Below, one piece after another: positions 1 to 7,643 of a DNA stretch of 20,071 bases (position 1 is the first letter of the stretch; every line of letters starts with the position of its first letter). This DNA comes from a virus: the IMG/VR virus record IMGVR_UViG_3300044705_000027, positions 1 through 20,071 of that record, one strand, 5' to 3'. Made by a program: the position numbers and the translations under genes. The notes beneath the pieces are model-generated. The model was not told the DNA's origin and ran no database searches. It was given only the letters and a program-made list of their open reading frames with translations.

Positions 1-432
1 AGTCCCGGAAATATTGGTAATTGTAGTCCAAAATATCTCATTTAGATTAGTATCAGTATTAAAAACATAGATACCAATATAATATCCTACTGCCATTCCA
101 CTAGCACTTGTTACAGAAATAGTGGTGACTCCTATTGAAGCAGCAGCCGATAATGTAGTATAAACATAAGATTGAGTGCAATTAGAACTTGTACCATCAA
201 TTGTATAAGAAGCTTGATCTGCTACTGTAAATAAATATCCTACCTTACTTTTCCAAAGATATTTACCTACCGCTGCCCAACTTTTAATCATTAGATTAAA
301 TTGATTTACTGCTAAATCTAAATCATAACTTGTGAGGGCTCTTCCTTGAGTGACAATACCTAAGTTTTGGAAAGCAGAAGTGATTATTTCATCACGATTC
401 ATGCTAAAAGTGTTAGTACCACTAGTAGTCAT
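1..432 (-). CDS. gp4-like tail accessory / head-tail connector protein, 3' end outside the window
   Basis: The frame opens at the ATG at 432 and stays open for 144 codons to the window edge, so only the N-terminal part is visible. It begins MTTSGTNTFSMNRDEIITSA and continues with a helical pattern, AFQNLGIVTQ then DLDLAVNQFNLMIKSWAAVG (residues 38-57). An 'alpha-helix, LG, then N-x-M-x-K-x-W' N-terminus is characteristic of podoviral proteins related to the P22 gp4 tail accessory factor, which joins the portal to the rest of the tail; this is recalled family knowledge. Residues from about 85 are serine/threonine-rich and beta-like. The start lies one base after the TAA of the tailspike gene (TAATATG), so it is the last visible member of that operon. 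In P22 the gp4 gene sits close after the coat gene, whereas here it follows the ejection genes and tailspike. Family assignment is moderate and no function beyond virion assembly is claimed. Confidence 0.6.
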   Translation of the reverse strand, partial: MTTSGTNTFSMNRDEIITSAFQNLGIVTQGRALTSYDLDLAVNQFNLMIKSWAAVGKYLWKSKVGYLFTVADQASYTIDGTSSNCTQSYVYTTLSAAASIGVTTISVTSASGMAVGYYIGIYVFNTDTNLNEIFWTTITNISGT

Positions 433-433
433 A

Positions 434-1840
434 TTAATATAAAATATTGCTGGGTATTATATATCCCCATGTATTAATAGTAGTATTAAGAACTCCTGTA
501 GCTTGCCATGCAATTTGTCCTCCAGCATCTGTTGGCATTTCGAAATTTATAGAAGTATTAAGACCACTAATACCACCTAGTTGATATTGAGAATTATTAA
601 CAGTAGGAGTTGCAGGAGTTTGTCCATTTTGGATAAATCTCATAAAATATACTAACGTTGAAGTCGGAGTAGCCGCAGCCACTGATAATAAAACAGTAAG
701 AATAAAACCAGTAGGTACACTAACTCTTAAAGTAGTGGAAGAAGTAGGAGAATTGCCGCTATAATTAGTAATAGCATTTGCAAAATAAAATATGTTACCA
801 TTTTGAATAAAAGCTAAAATATTAGCTGATGAATCTGTTAGGATGCTACCTCTATAAGAATATTTTGTATAGCCAGAAGGAAGATTGGGTGGCAATAAGC
901 CGCTTGTTATAACGTCAAAACCAGCATCTACTATAGAAGTAGTAGGATTATAAATCATCCAACAATGATACCAAGTATTAGCTGCCACTGTTCCACTAAA
1001 AAGTCCTCCATTGCCTGAACCACTTACCCAATTAAGATGGATATCTTTAATCATATTGCTACTTAATCTAGCTTGTCCGCTACCATCGCTAAACTGAAAA
1101 TTTCCGGCTCCAAAAGTAATTTGATTAGTAGAAGAAGTGGGAGTATTGGTAATTGTAATAAATTCAGGTAAATAACTTAATCCGGTACTACTGATTGTTG
1201 CATCAGGAGTTGTGATAGATTGTAAAACTGTAATAACTAATTGAGTACCATTCTCATTCCAATTTAAAGGATAGGTTTGCCCAGTATGAATATCTCCAGC
1301 AGATAAGGCAATAGTACTACCATCATCTTGATATTTATATAATCCTATTGCCCCCAAACCATCAATATTTATTGTGGGAGAAGCATTACAAGTAGCATGA
1401 AAAGTGATAAAGAAAGATTGAGTTTGCAAATATTCTTTTAATCCAACATCAGAAGTAAGGGTGTAGGCACTTCCGGTTCCACTAGTTGTTCCCATATACA
1501 CAGTGGGCATTGGGTCAAAATCTGTAAGAGAATTAGTTTGTGCATCTACTGGGTCATAAGTTGCTATCACTATATCGTTGCTATCGGTAAGTACAATTTT
1601 GTATAGACTTTTATCACTTACCCAAATATTAGTTTGTGAACTACTAGTGGAGGAAGCAAAATAACCATCCGCATTAACAACTAGAGGGTTAGTTTGTGCA
1701 GTGGTAAGGGCTTCATCAGAATAAGTAGCTTTAGGTGTGGTAGTGCCAGTCTCATAAGTATAGAGCTGATAGCCCACGGCAATTGTTACATTAGAGCTAT
1801 CTATTATTTGCTGTAAAACTGGGATAAGTCTTTGCGCCAT
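434..1840 (-). CDS. tailspike / tail fibre protein (468 aa)
   Basis: This is probably the receptor-binding tail protein. Residues 1-60 hold a leader seen on many podoviral tailspikes: a short helix, then QLYTYETGTTTPKATYSDEA (residues 25-44), then NPLVVNADGYF (51-61), the 'tube of T-x-P repeats then V-x-x-A-D-G' signature of virion-anchoring head-binding domains. Residues 110-205 resemble a common fibre domain with the pattern 'tinidGlGa...l..gdi..Gq.y.l.w...'. The remainder (about 215-468) is threonine/serine/asparagine-rich beta structure, probably trimeric. I see no motif for a glycosidase, lyase or deacetylase, so depolymerase activity is not claimed. Its ATG overlaps the stop of the upstream 619-aa ejection gene (TAATG), suggesting translational coupling. 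The C-terminal part is the likely host-range determinant by inference. Confidence 0.72.
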   Translation of the reverse strand: MAQRLIPVLQQIIDSSNVTIAVGYQLYTYETGTTTPKATYSDEALTTAQTNPLVVNADGYFASSTSSSQTNIWVSDKSLYKIVLTDSNDIVIATYDPVDAQTNSLTDFDPMPTVYMGTTSGTGSAYTLTSDVGLKEYLQTQSFFITFHATCNASPTINIDGLGAIGLYKYQDDGSTIALSAGDIHTGQTYPLNWNENGTQLVITVLQSITTPDATISSTGLSYLPEFITITNTPTSSTNQITFGAGNFQFSDGSGQARLSSNMIKDIHLNWVSGSGNGGLFSGTVAANTWYHCWMIYNPTTSIVDAGFDVITSGLLPPNLPSGYTKYSYRGSILTDSSANILAFIQNGNIFYFANAITNYSGNSPTSSTTLRVSVPTGFILTVLLSVAAATPTSTLVYFMRFIQNGQTPATPTVNNSQYQLGGISGLNTSINFEMPTDAGGQIAWQATGVLNTTINTWGYIIPSNILY

Positions 1841-3699
1841 TATTCACCTTGTAAAAAATTTAAAATATCTCCTCTAATATCAGGATTGGAGGCAGCAATT
1901 AATGCTAATTTTTTAAAATGATTATTAATCGCTTTTTCACCTGTAATTTTTTCTCCTTGAGCTAACCAATTCACAAATCTAGGATTAGTAAATAATTTTC
2001 CTCCTAGATAAGCAGTTCCTATTGCTTGTCCTGTTTTGACTGCTCCTAATAATCCTAGACCAGTTCCGGTTAAAAATATCTGAGTGGCAGTGTTGCTGGT
2101 ATTTGCTTTATTCTCAATTCCTCTCACTCTTTCAATTATTTTATTAAATCTAGTAAAAGCTGCTTGTTCACTGGGTTTAAATAAAATATTGCGAGCTTCT
2201 GGAGACAATGCACGATAATTTTTTAAGAATAAATTAGGTATAAATTCTTTTTCTTTATTTTGACCTAATCTTTCTACTACTGTTGATTTTAATATTTCTC
2301 TTTCATCAGGTTTTAAACTTCTTAAAATAGAGCGTATTTTAGTATCTCCTTTAGAAGTACTAGAAAGAGCTTCTGATAAAATTCTTTCGGGATATTGATT
2401 ATTAATTATTTTAGCAAGTTTATCTTCAATTTGCTTTTTACCTTTAGCATAAAAATTATTAGTAGCTTCAAAGGCGGCTTTTGCTTTTGGGCCTTTATTA
2501 ATAAAAGCTTGCTTCATATCATTGCTTAATCCTTCATATAATTTATTTAGATTAGCATTTGTTATATTTCCACTAGGTAATTTGTAATCAATTAAATCTC
2601 CAATTTCACTGCGATAATATTTAGCGGTTCCATAATTAAGCTGACCATTATTGCTTTGAATATCTTTCTGTAAATCTCTTATCACATCAAAAGCTTTGTT
2701 TCCAAGCGCTCTTTCTCTTGCCGCTGTTTCAGGAGGTAATTCGCTTATAATATTATTAATAGTAGATTGGATATTATCAGTTTTAATTGCTTCATTTTTA
2801 GGTACAAATTTATCTAAACGATTATAGAGCTTTTTAGAAGCAATTTTAAATCTATCTACATAATTCTTTGTTCCCTCCTGGATTAATTCTCCCCCCCCTT
2901 GCTCAGTGCGAGATTCAGCATCTATTGTTTTGCGTATTCCTTCTTTTATTTGATTTATAGTTTGTTCTTTTGCTTTCTGAAATTGTCCAGCAGCACCTGG
3001 TATTCTCTCTAATGCCGCTTCTGTTCTTCCGATGATTCCTCTATCTGATATTTGACCTAAGGTGGGATTAATTCTGGCTTCTTGAAAAGCTTGTTTTGCT
3101 TCAATATTAGGCTTAATTAGTTTTTGTAAAGGGTTTGAGAGCATTTGTCCCGCTTTTGCTATTCCAGCTCCTAGAGCCGCTCCGATCCCCGCACCTTTTA
3201 ATGTTTCTTTTGGTAATTCTTCTATATTTCTAGCTTCTCCTGCTCCTCCAAGTGCCCCAAGTAATGCTCCCCCCTTAGTAATTGTCTTAATTCCTTGTCC
3301 TGTTAGCTTAGCAGCTTTTAAAGCAGCATTTCCAGCAGGAAAACCACTAATTAATTCGGTAGCAAAAGATTGAACAGGATATTGTTCACGGCTTCTTTGT
3401 AAATCTTGCTGCTGCTCTTGCTGTATTTCTCTATAGAGTTCAGGAAATGAGCGATTACCAGCTTTGCCAGTAGCTTTTAATAATCCAGCAGTTGCTGCTC
3501 CTACTAATTCATCTCCAAATCCAAATGTAGAGCCGCTTAATCCAGTATGCAGTAATGCTTCTCCTCTTGAAATGTCTTTTTGCTGGGGTTGAATTTTATT
3601 TTGTACAATATAATCATTTACCGCAGTTTCGATATCCTGTCTAGAAGTGCCTTTGGGGAAGGTTAATTTAGTTCCATTTTCTAAAGTTACTATAGGCAT
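1840..3699 (-). CDS. gp16-like DNA ejection (internal virion) protein, 619 aa
   Basis: This is the largest of three consecutive internal virion genes. The N-terminus (1-31) has the 'V-x-L-x-D/N-G-x-x-x-x-x-P-x-G-T-x-x-x-x-I' pattern common at the start of phage ejection proteins, followed by SGSTFGFGDELVGAATAG (55-72). Two glycine/alanine-rich segments at about 142-155 and 167-184, and another hydrophobic glycine-rich segment near 538-571, could insert in the host envelope during DNA entry. The middle (200-530) is charged and helical. Length matches P22 gp16 (about 609 aa). Its stop overlaps the tailspike start and its own start overlaps the preceding stop, both as TAATG. A run of eight G on the coding strand (2891-2898) lies inside the gene. 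Position between a gp20-like protein and the tailspike supports the role. Direct homology to gp16 is not proven from the sequence alone. Confidence 0.65.
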   Translation of the reverse strand: MPIVTLENGTKLTFPKGTSRQDIETAVNDYIVQNKIQPQQKDISRGEALLHTGLSGSTFGFGDELVGAATAGLLKATGKAGNRSFPELYREIQQEQQQDLQRSREQYPVQSFATELISGFPAGNAALKAAKLTGQGIKTITKGGALLGALGGAGEARNIEELPKETLKGAGIGAALGAGIAKAGQMLSNPLQKLIKPNIEAKQAFQEARINPTLGQISDRGIIGRTEAALERIPGAAGQFQKAKEQTINQIKEGIRKTIDAESRTEQGGGELIQEGTKNYVDRFKIASKKLYNRLDKFVPKNEAIKTDNIQSTINNIISELPPETAARERALGNKAFDVIRDLQKDIQSNNGQLNYGTAKYYRSEIGDLIDYKLPSGNITNANLNKLYEGLSNDMKQAFINKGPKAKAAFEATNNFYAKGKKQIEDKLAKIINNQYPERILSEALSSTSKGDTKIRSILRSLKPDEREILKSTVVERLGQNKEKEFIPNLFLKNYRALSPEARNILFKPSEQAAFTRFNKIIERVRGIENKANTSNTATQIFLTGTGLGLLGAVKTGQAIGTAYLGGKLFTNPRFVNWLAQGEKITGEKAINNHFKKLALIAASNPDIRGDILNFLQGE

Positions 3700-4811
3700 T
3701 AATCCTCCTCAATAGTAGCTCTTACCCCATTTGCTGCGGTAAATTGTTTAGGATTTTGCCTATTTTGTTTATTTTCAGAAGCAAAATCAATTAATACGTC
3801 TTGCGGATTTAAACCTGCTCTAGTAGCAATTCCTTCATATTGTTTAATAGTTTTTTGTGCATTTTTTTCAGCAACTTTATATAATGAATTAGCTCTATTG
3901 GTGAAATCTCCTCTTTGTTTTTGAGTTAATAATTTTCCTTCTATAATGTTGTTATAAAGATTTCTTATTCCTTCCGGCACTCCTCTAGCATTTTCAACAG
4001 CTGCATATTCTCCCTCTCTAACGGTAGAGCTGGGATCAAGCATTTTCATGTAAGCAAAGATTAAAGACATATCACCAGCTGGACTTGGATTTTGGGCGGA
4101 AACCACAATATTATCATAAGCATTTCTTACATCTCGAAATGTCCCTAATTGCTGATTTAATTCTTTTCTTAAATTAGAAGTTTTTTCAGCACTCGCTTGT
4201 GAAGTATCTCTTAAGTTCTTTAATTGTTGAGTTTTTTCAGTAAGAGCTGATTGTCTCCGTTGCTCTGTTAAAGCATTAATAGCTCTAATATTTGCGGTAG
4301 TCTCGGAATTTTTTAATTTGGCCCCTTCTTCTTCTAATTTTTCTTTTCCAGTTTTGTTCTGGTCTATAAGCCATTGTAAAGCTCCCGGTCCCGTACCTTC
4401 TGCCCATACTCTTGGCAATCCACTTATATCCATACCCATACTGGATAACTGAGCAAGCATTTGCTGATAGCGAGCTGGTTTTTCATCAACATTGGCATCT
4501 CGCACACTAGTTGCTAAATTAGCAGCCATTCCATTACGATATTTTGTTGTTTCTAATACTGCGTTAGCGGCAGCAGGATTAATTAAAGCAATTTGAGAAA
4601 TAGCTCCATAATCTCCTGCTTTTACAGCATTTCCTAAAGAAGCTAAGCTGGCTTGGTTTTGCTGTTCTTTTAAATATTTAAGCTCATCAATTTTTGCTTG
4701 TCTTGCAAGCAATCCGGTTTGATAACCTTTGGTAAGAGCTTCTAAAGGACTTTCTTGATTTCCCTCCTGGAATCTTGCGCTATAGTCAATAAATGGAAGT
4801 CCCGAACGCAT
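3699..4811 (-). CDS. gp20-like DNA ejection (internal virion) protein, 370 aa
   Basis: This is a largely helical, glutamine/alanine-rich protein with coiled-coil character at about 150-235. It carries GDMSLIFAYMKMLDPSSTVR at 246-265, followed by 'E-G-E-Y-A-x-x-E-N-A-x-G-V-P-E'. I recognise this segment as shared by many phage internal virion or DNA-transfer proteins. No signal peptide or transmembrane segment is present. The start ATG at 4811 overlaps the TAA of the gp7-like gene and its own stop overlaps the start of the gp16-like gene, so the three ejection genes are coupled in the order gp7-, gp20-, gp16-like. In P22 these proteins are packaged in the head and form a trans-envelope conduit; that role is carried over by family analogy and gene order. 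Confidence 0.65.
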   Translation of the reverse strand: MRSGLPFIDYSARFQEGNQESPLEALTKGYQTGLLARQAKIDELKYLKEQQNQASLASLGNAVKAGDYGAISQIALINPAAANAVLETTKYRNGMAANLATSVRDANVDEKPARYQQMLAQLSSMGMDISGLPRVWAEGTGPGALQWLIDQNKTGKEKLEEEGAKLKNSETTANIRAINALTEQRRQSALTEKTQQLKNLRDTSQASAEKTSNLRKELNQQLGTFRDVRNAYDNIVVSAQNPSPAGDMSLIFAYMKMLDPSSTVREGEYAAVENARGVPEGIRNLYNNIIEGKLLTQKQRGDFTNRANSLYKVAEKNAQKTIKQYEGIATRAGLNPQDVLIDFASENKQNRQNPKQFTAANGVRATIEED

Positions 4812-5455
4812 TAGTAATTACCTCCCATTGTTCCACCCAATCCGCCAAATTTTCCACCAGACATACTAGCGCCTATACCAAAAGTTAAAGGACTAGTAAG
4901 AGAACTAGTTGTTTTGCTAATTGCTGCTCCCCAATCAAAAGGATTATAAGCACCTCCAAGTGATAATTGAGAAAGCATAGGAGCAGCATTCATTCCAAGA
5001 CTTGCTTGACTATTAGCAGCGCTTAATCCCAAATTACCCAATCCCATTAATTGATTAATATAATTGCCATATTCTTGAGAAGCTAAATCAGATGCATAAC
5101 GTTGTGCTTCTTTTGCTTGATTACCAGAGAATAATTGACCTCTGGCAGCAGCAACTCGATTAAGCGCATCAATTCCTTCATTTAATCTAAATTGATAACT
5201 AGGAGAAGCCTGAAAGGCACCCATATCACCACCAGTTAGAAGGGCAGTAAGAGGACTTAAAGCAGAAGTACCAGCTTGCGTGAAAGGATTTAGCAATCCT
5301 TGCTGTTGCTGTAAAAATTGCTGTTGTTGAGTATATATATCATTATATGCTCTTTGTTGCTTACGGGCCTGTCTACTGCTTAAGTAAGCTCCTACAAGAT
5401 TACCACCAGCATTAACAGCTCCTAATCCTGCCAGTGCCGCTAATTGTGCTACCAT
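4811..5455 (-). CDS. gp7-like DNA ejection (DNA transfer) protein, 214 aa
   Basis: The N-terminus (residues 1-27) is an alanine/glycine-rich hydrophobic helix, then a basic stretch SSRQARKQQRAY (26-37) and a glutamine run (43-52). Residues 80-140 hold the family hallmark: ASPSYQFRLNEGIDALNR, then AAARGQLFSGN, then SQEYGNYINQLMGLG. This 'P-x-Y-x-F-R-L-x-E-G ... A-A-R-G-x-L-x-S-G ... A-x-x-E-Y-x-N' pattern is common to P22 gp7-type injection proteins. The C-terminus (185-214) is glycine-rich. Length is near P22 gp7 (229 aa before processing). It follows a 49-aa lysine-rich gene by two bases and overlaps the gp20-like start at 4811 as TAATG. The protein is expected to be packaged with the DNA and ejected first. 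Confidence 0.75.
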   Translation of the reverse strand: MVAQLAALAGLGAVNAGGNLVGAYLSSRQARKQQRAYNDIYTQQQQFLQQQQGLLNPFTQAGTSALSPLTALLTGGDMGAFQASPSYQFRLNEGIDALNRVAAARGQLFSGNQAKEAQRYASDLASQEYGNYINQLMGLGNLGLSAANSQASLGMNAAPMLSQLSLGGAYNPFDWGAAISKTTSSLTSPLTFGIGASMSGGKFGGLGGTMGGNY

Positions 5456-5457
5456 AG

Positions 5458-5607
5458 CTATTTCTTTTTAGGTTTTTTCTTTTTAAGACCATTAATAGAA
5501 AGAGAGTAACGTTGATGATATCCTTCATTTAGATATTTCATTGCTTCCCCAAATTCTTTGTTAGGAATAGCATCTCTTCTTTTTTTAAGTGGTTTAGATT
5601 TTTTCAT
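5458..5607 (-). CDS. small lysine-rich protein, copy 2 (49 aa)
   Basis: This is a short gene found by reading the gap. The ATG at 5607 opens a frame starting MKKSKPLKKRRDAIPNKEFG and ending GLKKKKPKKK before TAG at 5458-5460. Roughly one third of the residues are Lys or Arg. The middle, KYLNEGYHQRYSLSINGL (24-41), aligns with the same region of the next gene upstream (KYRKEGYGEKQSIAMGLEYA), so the two look like diverged tandem paralogues. It begins two bases after that gene's stop and ends two bases before the gp7-like start, so it sits tightly within the operon. There is no clear Shine-Dalgarno; the leader is A-rich (AAATAACTATG). Such a basic protein next to ejection genes could bind packaged DNA, but this is inference. 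Confidence 0.72.
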   Translation of the reverse strand: MKKSKPLKKRRDAIPNKEFGEAMKYLNEGYHQRYSLSINGLKKKKPKKK

Positions 5608-5609
5608 AG

Positions 5610-5768
5610 TTATTTTTTCTTTTTCTTTTTTTTAGATTTATTAGATAATCCTGCATATTCTAAGCCCATAGCAATAGATTGTTTTTCTCCATAACCTTCT
5701 TTTCGATATTTGCTAATTTTCTTAGAAGCTATTTTTTCTTTTTTTCTTTTAGTAGCTGATATTTTCAT
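5610..5768 (-). CDS. small lysine-rich protein, copy 1 (52 aa)
   Basis: The ATG at 5768 is preceded by AAGGA at a usable distance (ATAAGGAAAATATG), which supports translation. The product begins MKISATKRKKEKIASKKISK, continues YRKEGYGEKQSIAMGLEYAG (21-40) and ends with a tail of seven lysines. The pattern 'basic N-terminus, EGY..KQSIAM.L.YAG, poly-Lys tail' recalls small lysine-rich phage proteins with a Q-A-I-A-x-A-L-S-E-A core; the resemblance is from memory and is not a database result. It lies between a fibre-like gene (stop at 6187-5786) and its paralogue at 5458-5607. A DNA-binding minor virion component is possible but unproven. Confidence 0.72.
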   Translation of the reverse strand: MKISATKRKKEKIASKKISKYRKEGYGEKQSIAMGLEYAGLSNKSKKKKKKK

Positions 5769-5785
5769 ATTTTCCTTATATTAAA

Positions 5786-6187
5786 TTAAGACCATAATAA
5801 TCTATACCATGTAGTGGTAGCTGCTCTATAAATCCATTGAAAAGCCTGAAAACCACTTATAGAACTTACAGTGCCATTAATTGTTTGTCCGGCTCCTGGC
5901 ACTAATGTGAGATTAAAAATACCAGTTGTGTTAACTATTGAAAAATATTGACCATCATTTGGAGAAGAAGGAAAATTAATCGTGGTGTCACTAGAGCCGC
6001 TAATAAATATAACGCCAGCACCTGTAGGACTGACAGTACCTCCTGATGCAGCATATAACATGCTACTATTAGATTCAGTGCCAGAAACAATTAAATTAGT
6101 AAAAGAAAAATTTCCGCTCACTGTCAGAGTATCGGTAGTAAGACCTCCAGTAACATTTAAACCATCTGGTAAATTGGTGATTGTCAT
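5786..6187 (-). CDS. putative fibre/decoration protein with shared N-terminal module (133 aa)
   Basis: The protein starts MTITNLPDGLNVTGGLTTDT and then LTVSGNFSF. The same opening occurs in the 258-aa protein encoded just upstream (MGTITNFPDGVNITGGLTAD), so both share an N-terminal module of about 30 residues. The rest (50-133) is a compact beta-rich domain, 'V-x-P-T-G-A-G-V-I-F ... FPSSPNDGQYFSIVN ... VPGAGQTINGT', ending in the aromatic WIYRAATTTWYRLLWS. Patterns of this kind occur in phage fibre and decoration proteins. There is no catalytic signature. The shared N-terminus probably docks on the same virion partner while the C-terminal domains differ. Whether the partner is the capsid or the tail cannot be told; being close behind the coat gene favours a head-associated role. 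Confidence 0.6.
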   Translation of the reverse strand: MTITNLPDGLNVTGGLTTDTLTVSGNFSFTNLIVSGTESNSSMLYAASGGTVSPTGAGVIFISGSSDTTINFPSSPNDGQYFSIVNTTGIFNLTLVPGAGQTINGTVSSISGFQAFQWIYRAATTTWYRLLWS

Positions 6188-6198
6188 AATTAAATTTA

Positions 6199-6975
6199 TT
6201 AAAAAGTTGTTTCAATAGTCATTGTACCGTATGCACTCACAGTACCAGAAAAATTGCCGGCAGTTAAAAAATAATAAGTAGTAGTGGTTGTAACAGAAAT
6301 TGGCACTTTGGGTATAATCACAGAAACATTTATTAAATCTGGTGCTGAATTATAGCTAGTAACTACTGCATTTGAACCAAATACAAAATTTGTTCCGCTG
6401 GTATTTGTATCAAAACCGGATGTATTACTAAATACTGCACCACCTACTCCTGCACATTGTAATTGAATGATAGCGCTCAATAAATAATTACCTGGTTGCA
6501 ATGAGATAGAACCTAATGACTGAAAACCACTTCCTCCCGAAGTTAAGGATATCGCACTTCCTTGCAAAACTTGAATAGTTTGAATATTTCCTACATTTCC
6601 AGTGGAAGCAAAAGAACCAGTAGTTCTAGTTGTTAAATTTACTCCTCCTCCTGTAGCGTTTGGAATTGCTAATTTGGAAGCATTATCAGCAGCAGTGACT
6701 ATTACATAATCACCTCCCATAGGAATATTGACCATTTGACAATATAGAATGCTAGAGACAAGTCGAACAGCTCCATCGAAAGTACTTTGCCCAGCAACTG
6801 TTAAGGTAGAATTAAGAGTTGTGCCTCCAGAAACATCCAGACCTCCGGTAATAGTAGCTCCGCTTCCAACTACAAGCGCACCCGGAAATGTTACATTTCC
6901 ACTTACAGATAAAGTATCGGCTGTTAAACCACCTGTAATGTTAACGCCATCTGGGAAATTTGTGATTGTACCCAT
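6199..6975 (-). CDS. putative fibre/decoration protein with shared N-terminal module (258 aa)
   Basis: Residues 1-30 match the N-terminus of the neighbouring 133-aa protein. Residues 14-70 then show a repetitive 'GGL-x-x-(D/S)-x-L-x-V-(S/A)-G' pattern (GGLTADTLSVSGN, GGLDVSGGTTLN, STLTVAGQSTFDG) typical of triple-stranded beta shafts. The C-terminal half resembles a phage-fibre jelly-roll: SLQPGNYLLSAIIQLQC near 175-191, ending TTTTTYYFLTAGNFSG then VSAYGTMTIETTF. The 'tttyyl.a...f.gtv.ayGti.a' ending is one I associate with the C-terminal domains of phage fibres. It starts one base after the stop of the 221-aa gene (TAATATG). A trimeric fibre on the head or neck is the best guess; the ligand is unknown. 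Confidence 0.62.
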   Translation of the reverse strand: MGTITNFPDGVNITGGLTADTLSVSGNVTFPGALVVGSGATITGGLDVSGGTTLNSTLTVAGQSTFDGAVRLVSSILYCQMVNIPMGGDYVIVTAADNASKLAIPNATGGGVNLTTRTTGSFASTGNVGNIQTIQVLQGSAISLTSGGSGFQSLGSISLQPGNYLLSAIIQLQCAGVGGAVFSNTSGFDTNTSGTNFVFGSNAVVTSYNSAPDLINVSVIIPKVPISVTTTTTYYFLTAGNFSGTVSAYGTMTIETTF

Positions 6976-6976
6976 A

Positions 6977-7642
6977 TTAAATATTTCTTGGTTGTGAATA
7001 ACAGAAAGTAAAAGACTGATTCGCTGTATAGCTAGTAAATAAAAATCTAATATTTACAGGTGAATAAAGAGTTTGATAAACTCCAGCCAAAGTAGAAGCC
7101 CAAGTAATCCAAATCCATTGACTACTTGGAATATAATTATTTACTACATAAGGGCCAGTAGAAGGCTGTAAATCAGGACTCCTAGTATATTGTACCGAAA
7201 ACCCGGAAATGGCAGTGGAAGTATTTAATTCCAATTTATCTGCCGCCCAAACAATAGGATAGGCTGGACTGATTGCACCAGTATTAATACCTATATCAAA
7301 GGTATTGCCACCATCATTAGTGTTAAGAGATAAATAACTTAAAGAGGTATAATAAAGTGTAGAACTGACTGTTTCTAAAGTATCAGGGGCACTAATAACT
7401 TCAGTTTGACTTTCTCCATTAAAATCAGTTCCTACAATTGTTATAAAATAAGAAGTTAAATTAATCGCATTATTATTGGTAATAATAATAGTATGAGCTA
7501 AACCATCAGGAGTAGTAGAGGTGGTTGGCGTGAAGATGTCATTAGTCCCGTCATAAACTCCAGCTATATTATTTCCAAAAGCAGTAGTATTTGAGACTGC
7601 TGGCGTAATGGTAGTTTGAAAAGGAATTGCTGCTACACCCAT
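6977..7642 (-). CDS. putative virion structural protein, beta-rich (221 aa)
   Basis: I place the start at ATG 7642 (MGVAAIPFQTTITPAVSN), one base after the stop of the preceding gene in the same TAATATG arrangement used at 6975 and 432. An in-frame ATG at 7684 would add 14 residues and overlap the previous gene by 41 bases, and it has no Shine-Dalgarno. The product is rich in Thr, Ser, Asn and aromatic residues with no charged helices. It contains a stretch (about 75-110 of the mature frame) of the form 'G-T-D-F-N-G-E-S-Q-T-E-V-I-S-A-P', which I associate with podoviral structural proteins encoded just after the coat gene. No enzyme motif is seen. It is likely a head or neck component, with exact role unknown. 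Confidence 0.6.
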   Translation of the reverse strand: MGVAAIPFQTTITPAVSNTTAFGNNIAGVYDGTNDIFTPTTSTTPDGLAHTIIITNNNAINLTSYFITIVGTDFNGESQTEVISAPDTLETVSSTLYYTSLSYLSLNTNDGGNTFDIGINTGAISPAYPIVWAADKLELNTSTAISGFSVQYTRSPDLQPSTGPYVVNNYIPSSQWIWITWASTLAGVYQTLYSPVNIRFLFTSYTANQSFTFCYSQPRNI

Positions 7643-7643
7643 A

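Noticed and set aside
5982-6218. Plus-strand open frame of 78 codons
   Set aside because: It lies antisense to the 133-aa fibre-like gene, has no ribosome site and looks like a reading shadow of its Thr/Val-rich coding sequence.
6749-6997. Plus-strand open frame of 82 codons
   Set aside because: It is antisense to the 258-aa gene, is similar in character to the shadow at 5982-6218 because the two genes share an N-terminal module, and every other gene is on the minus strand.
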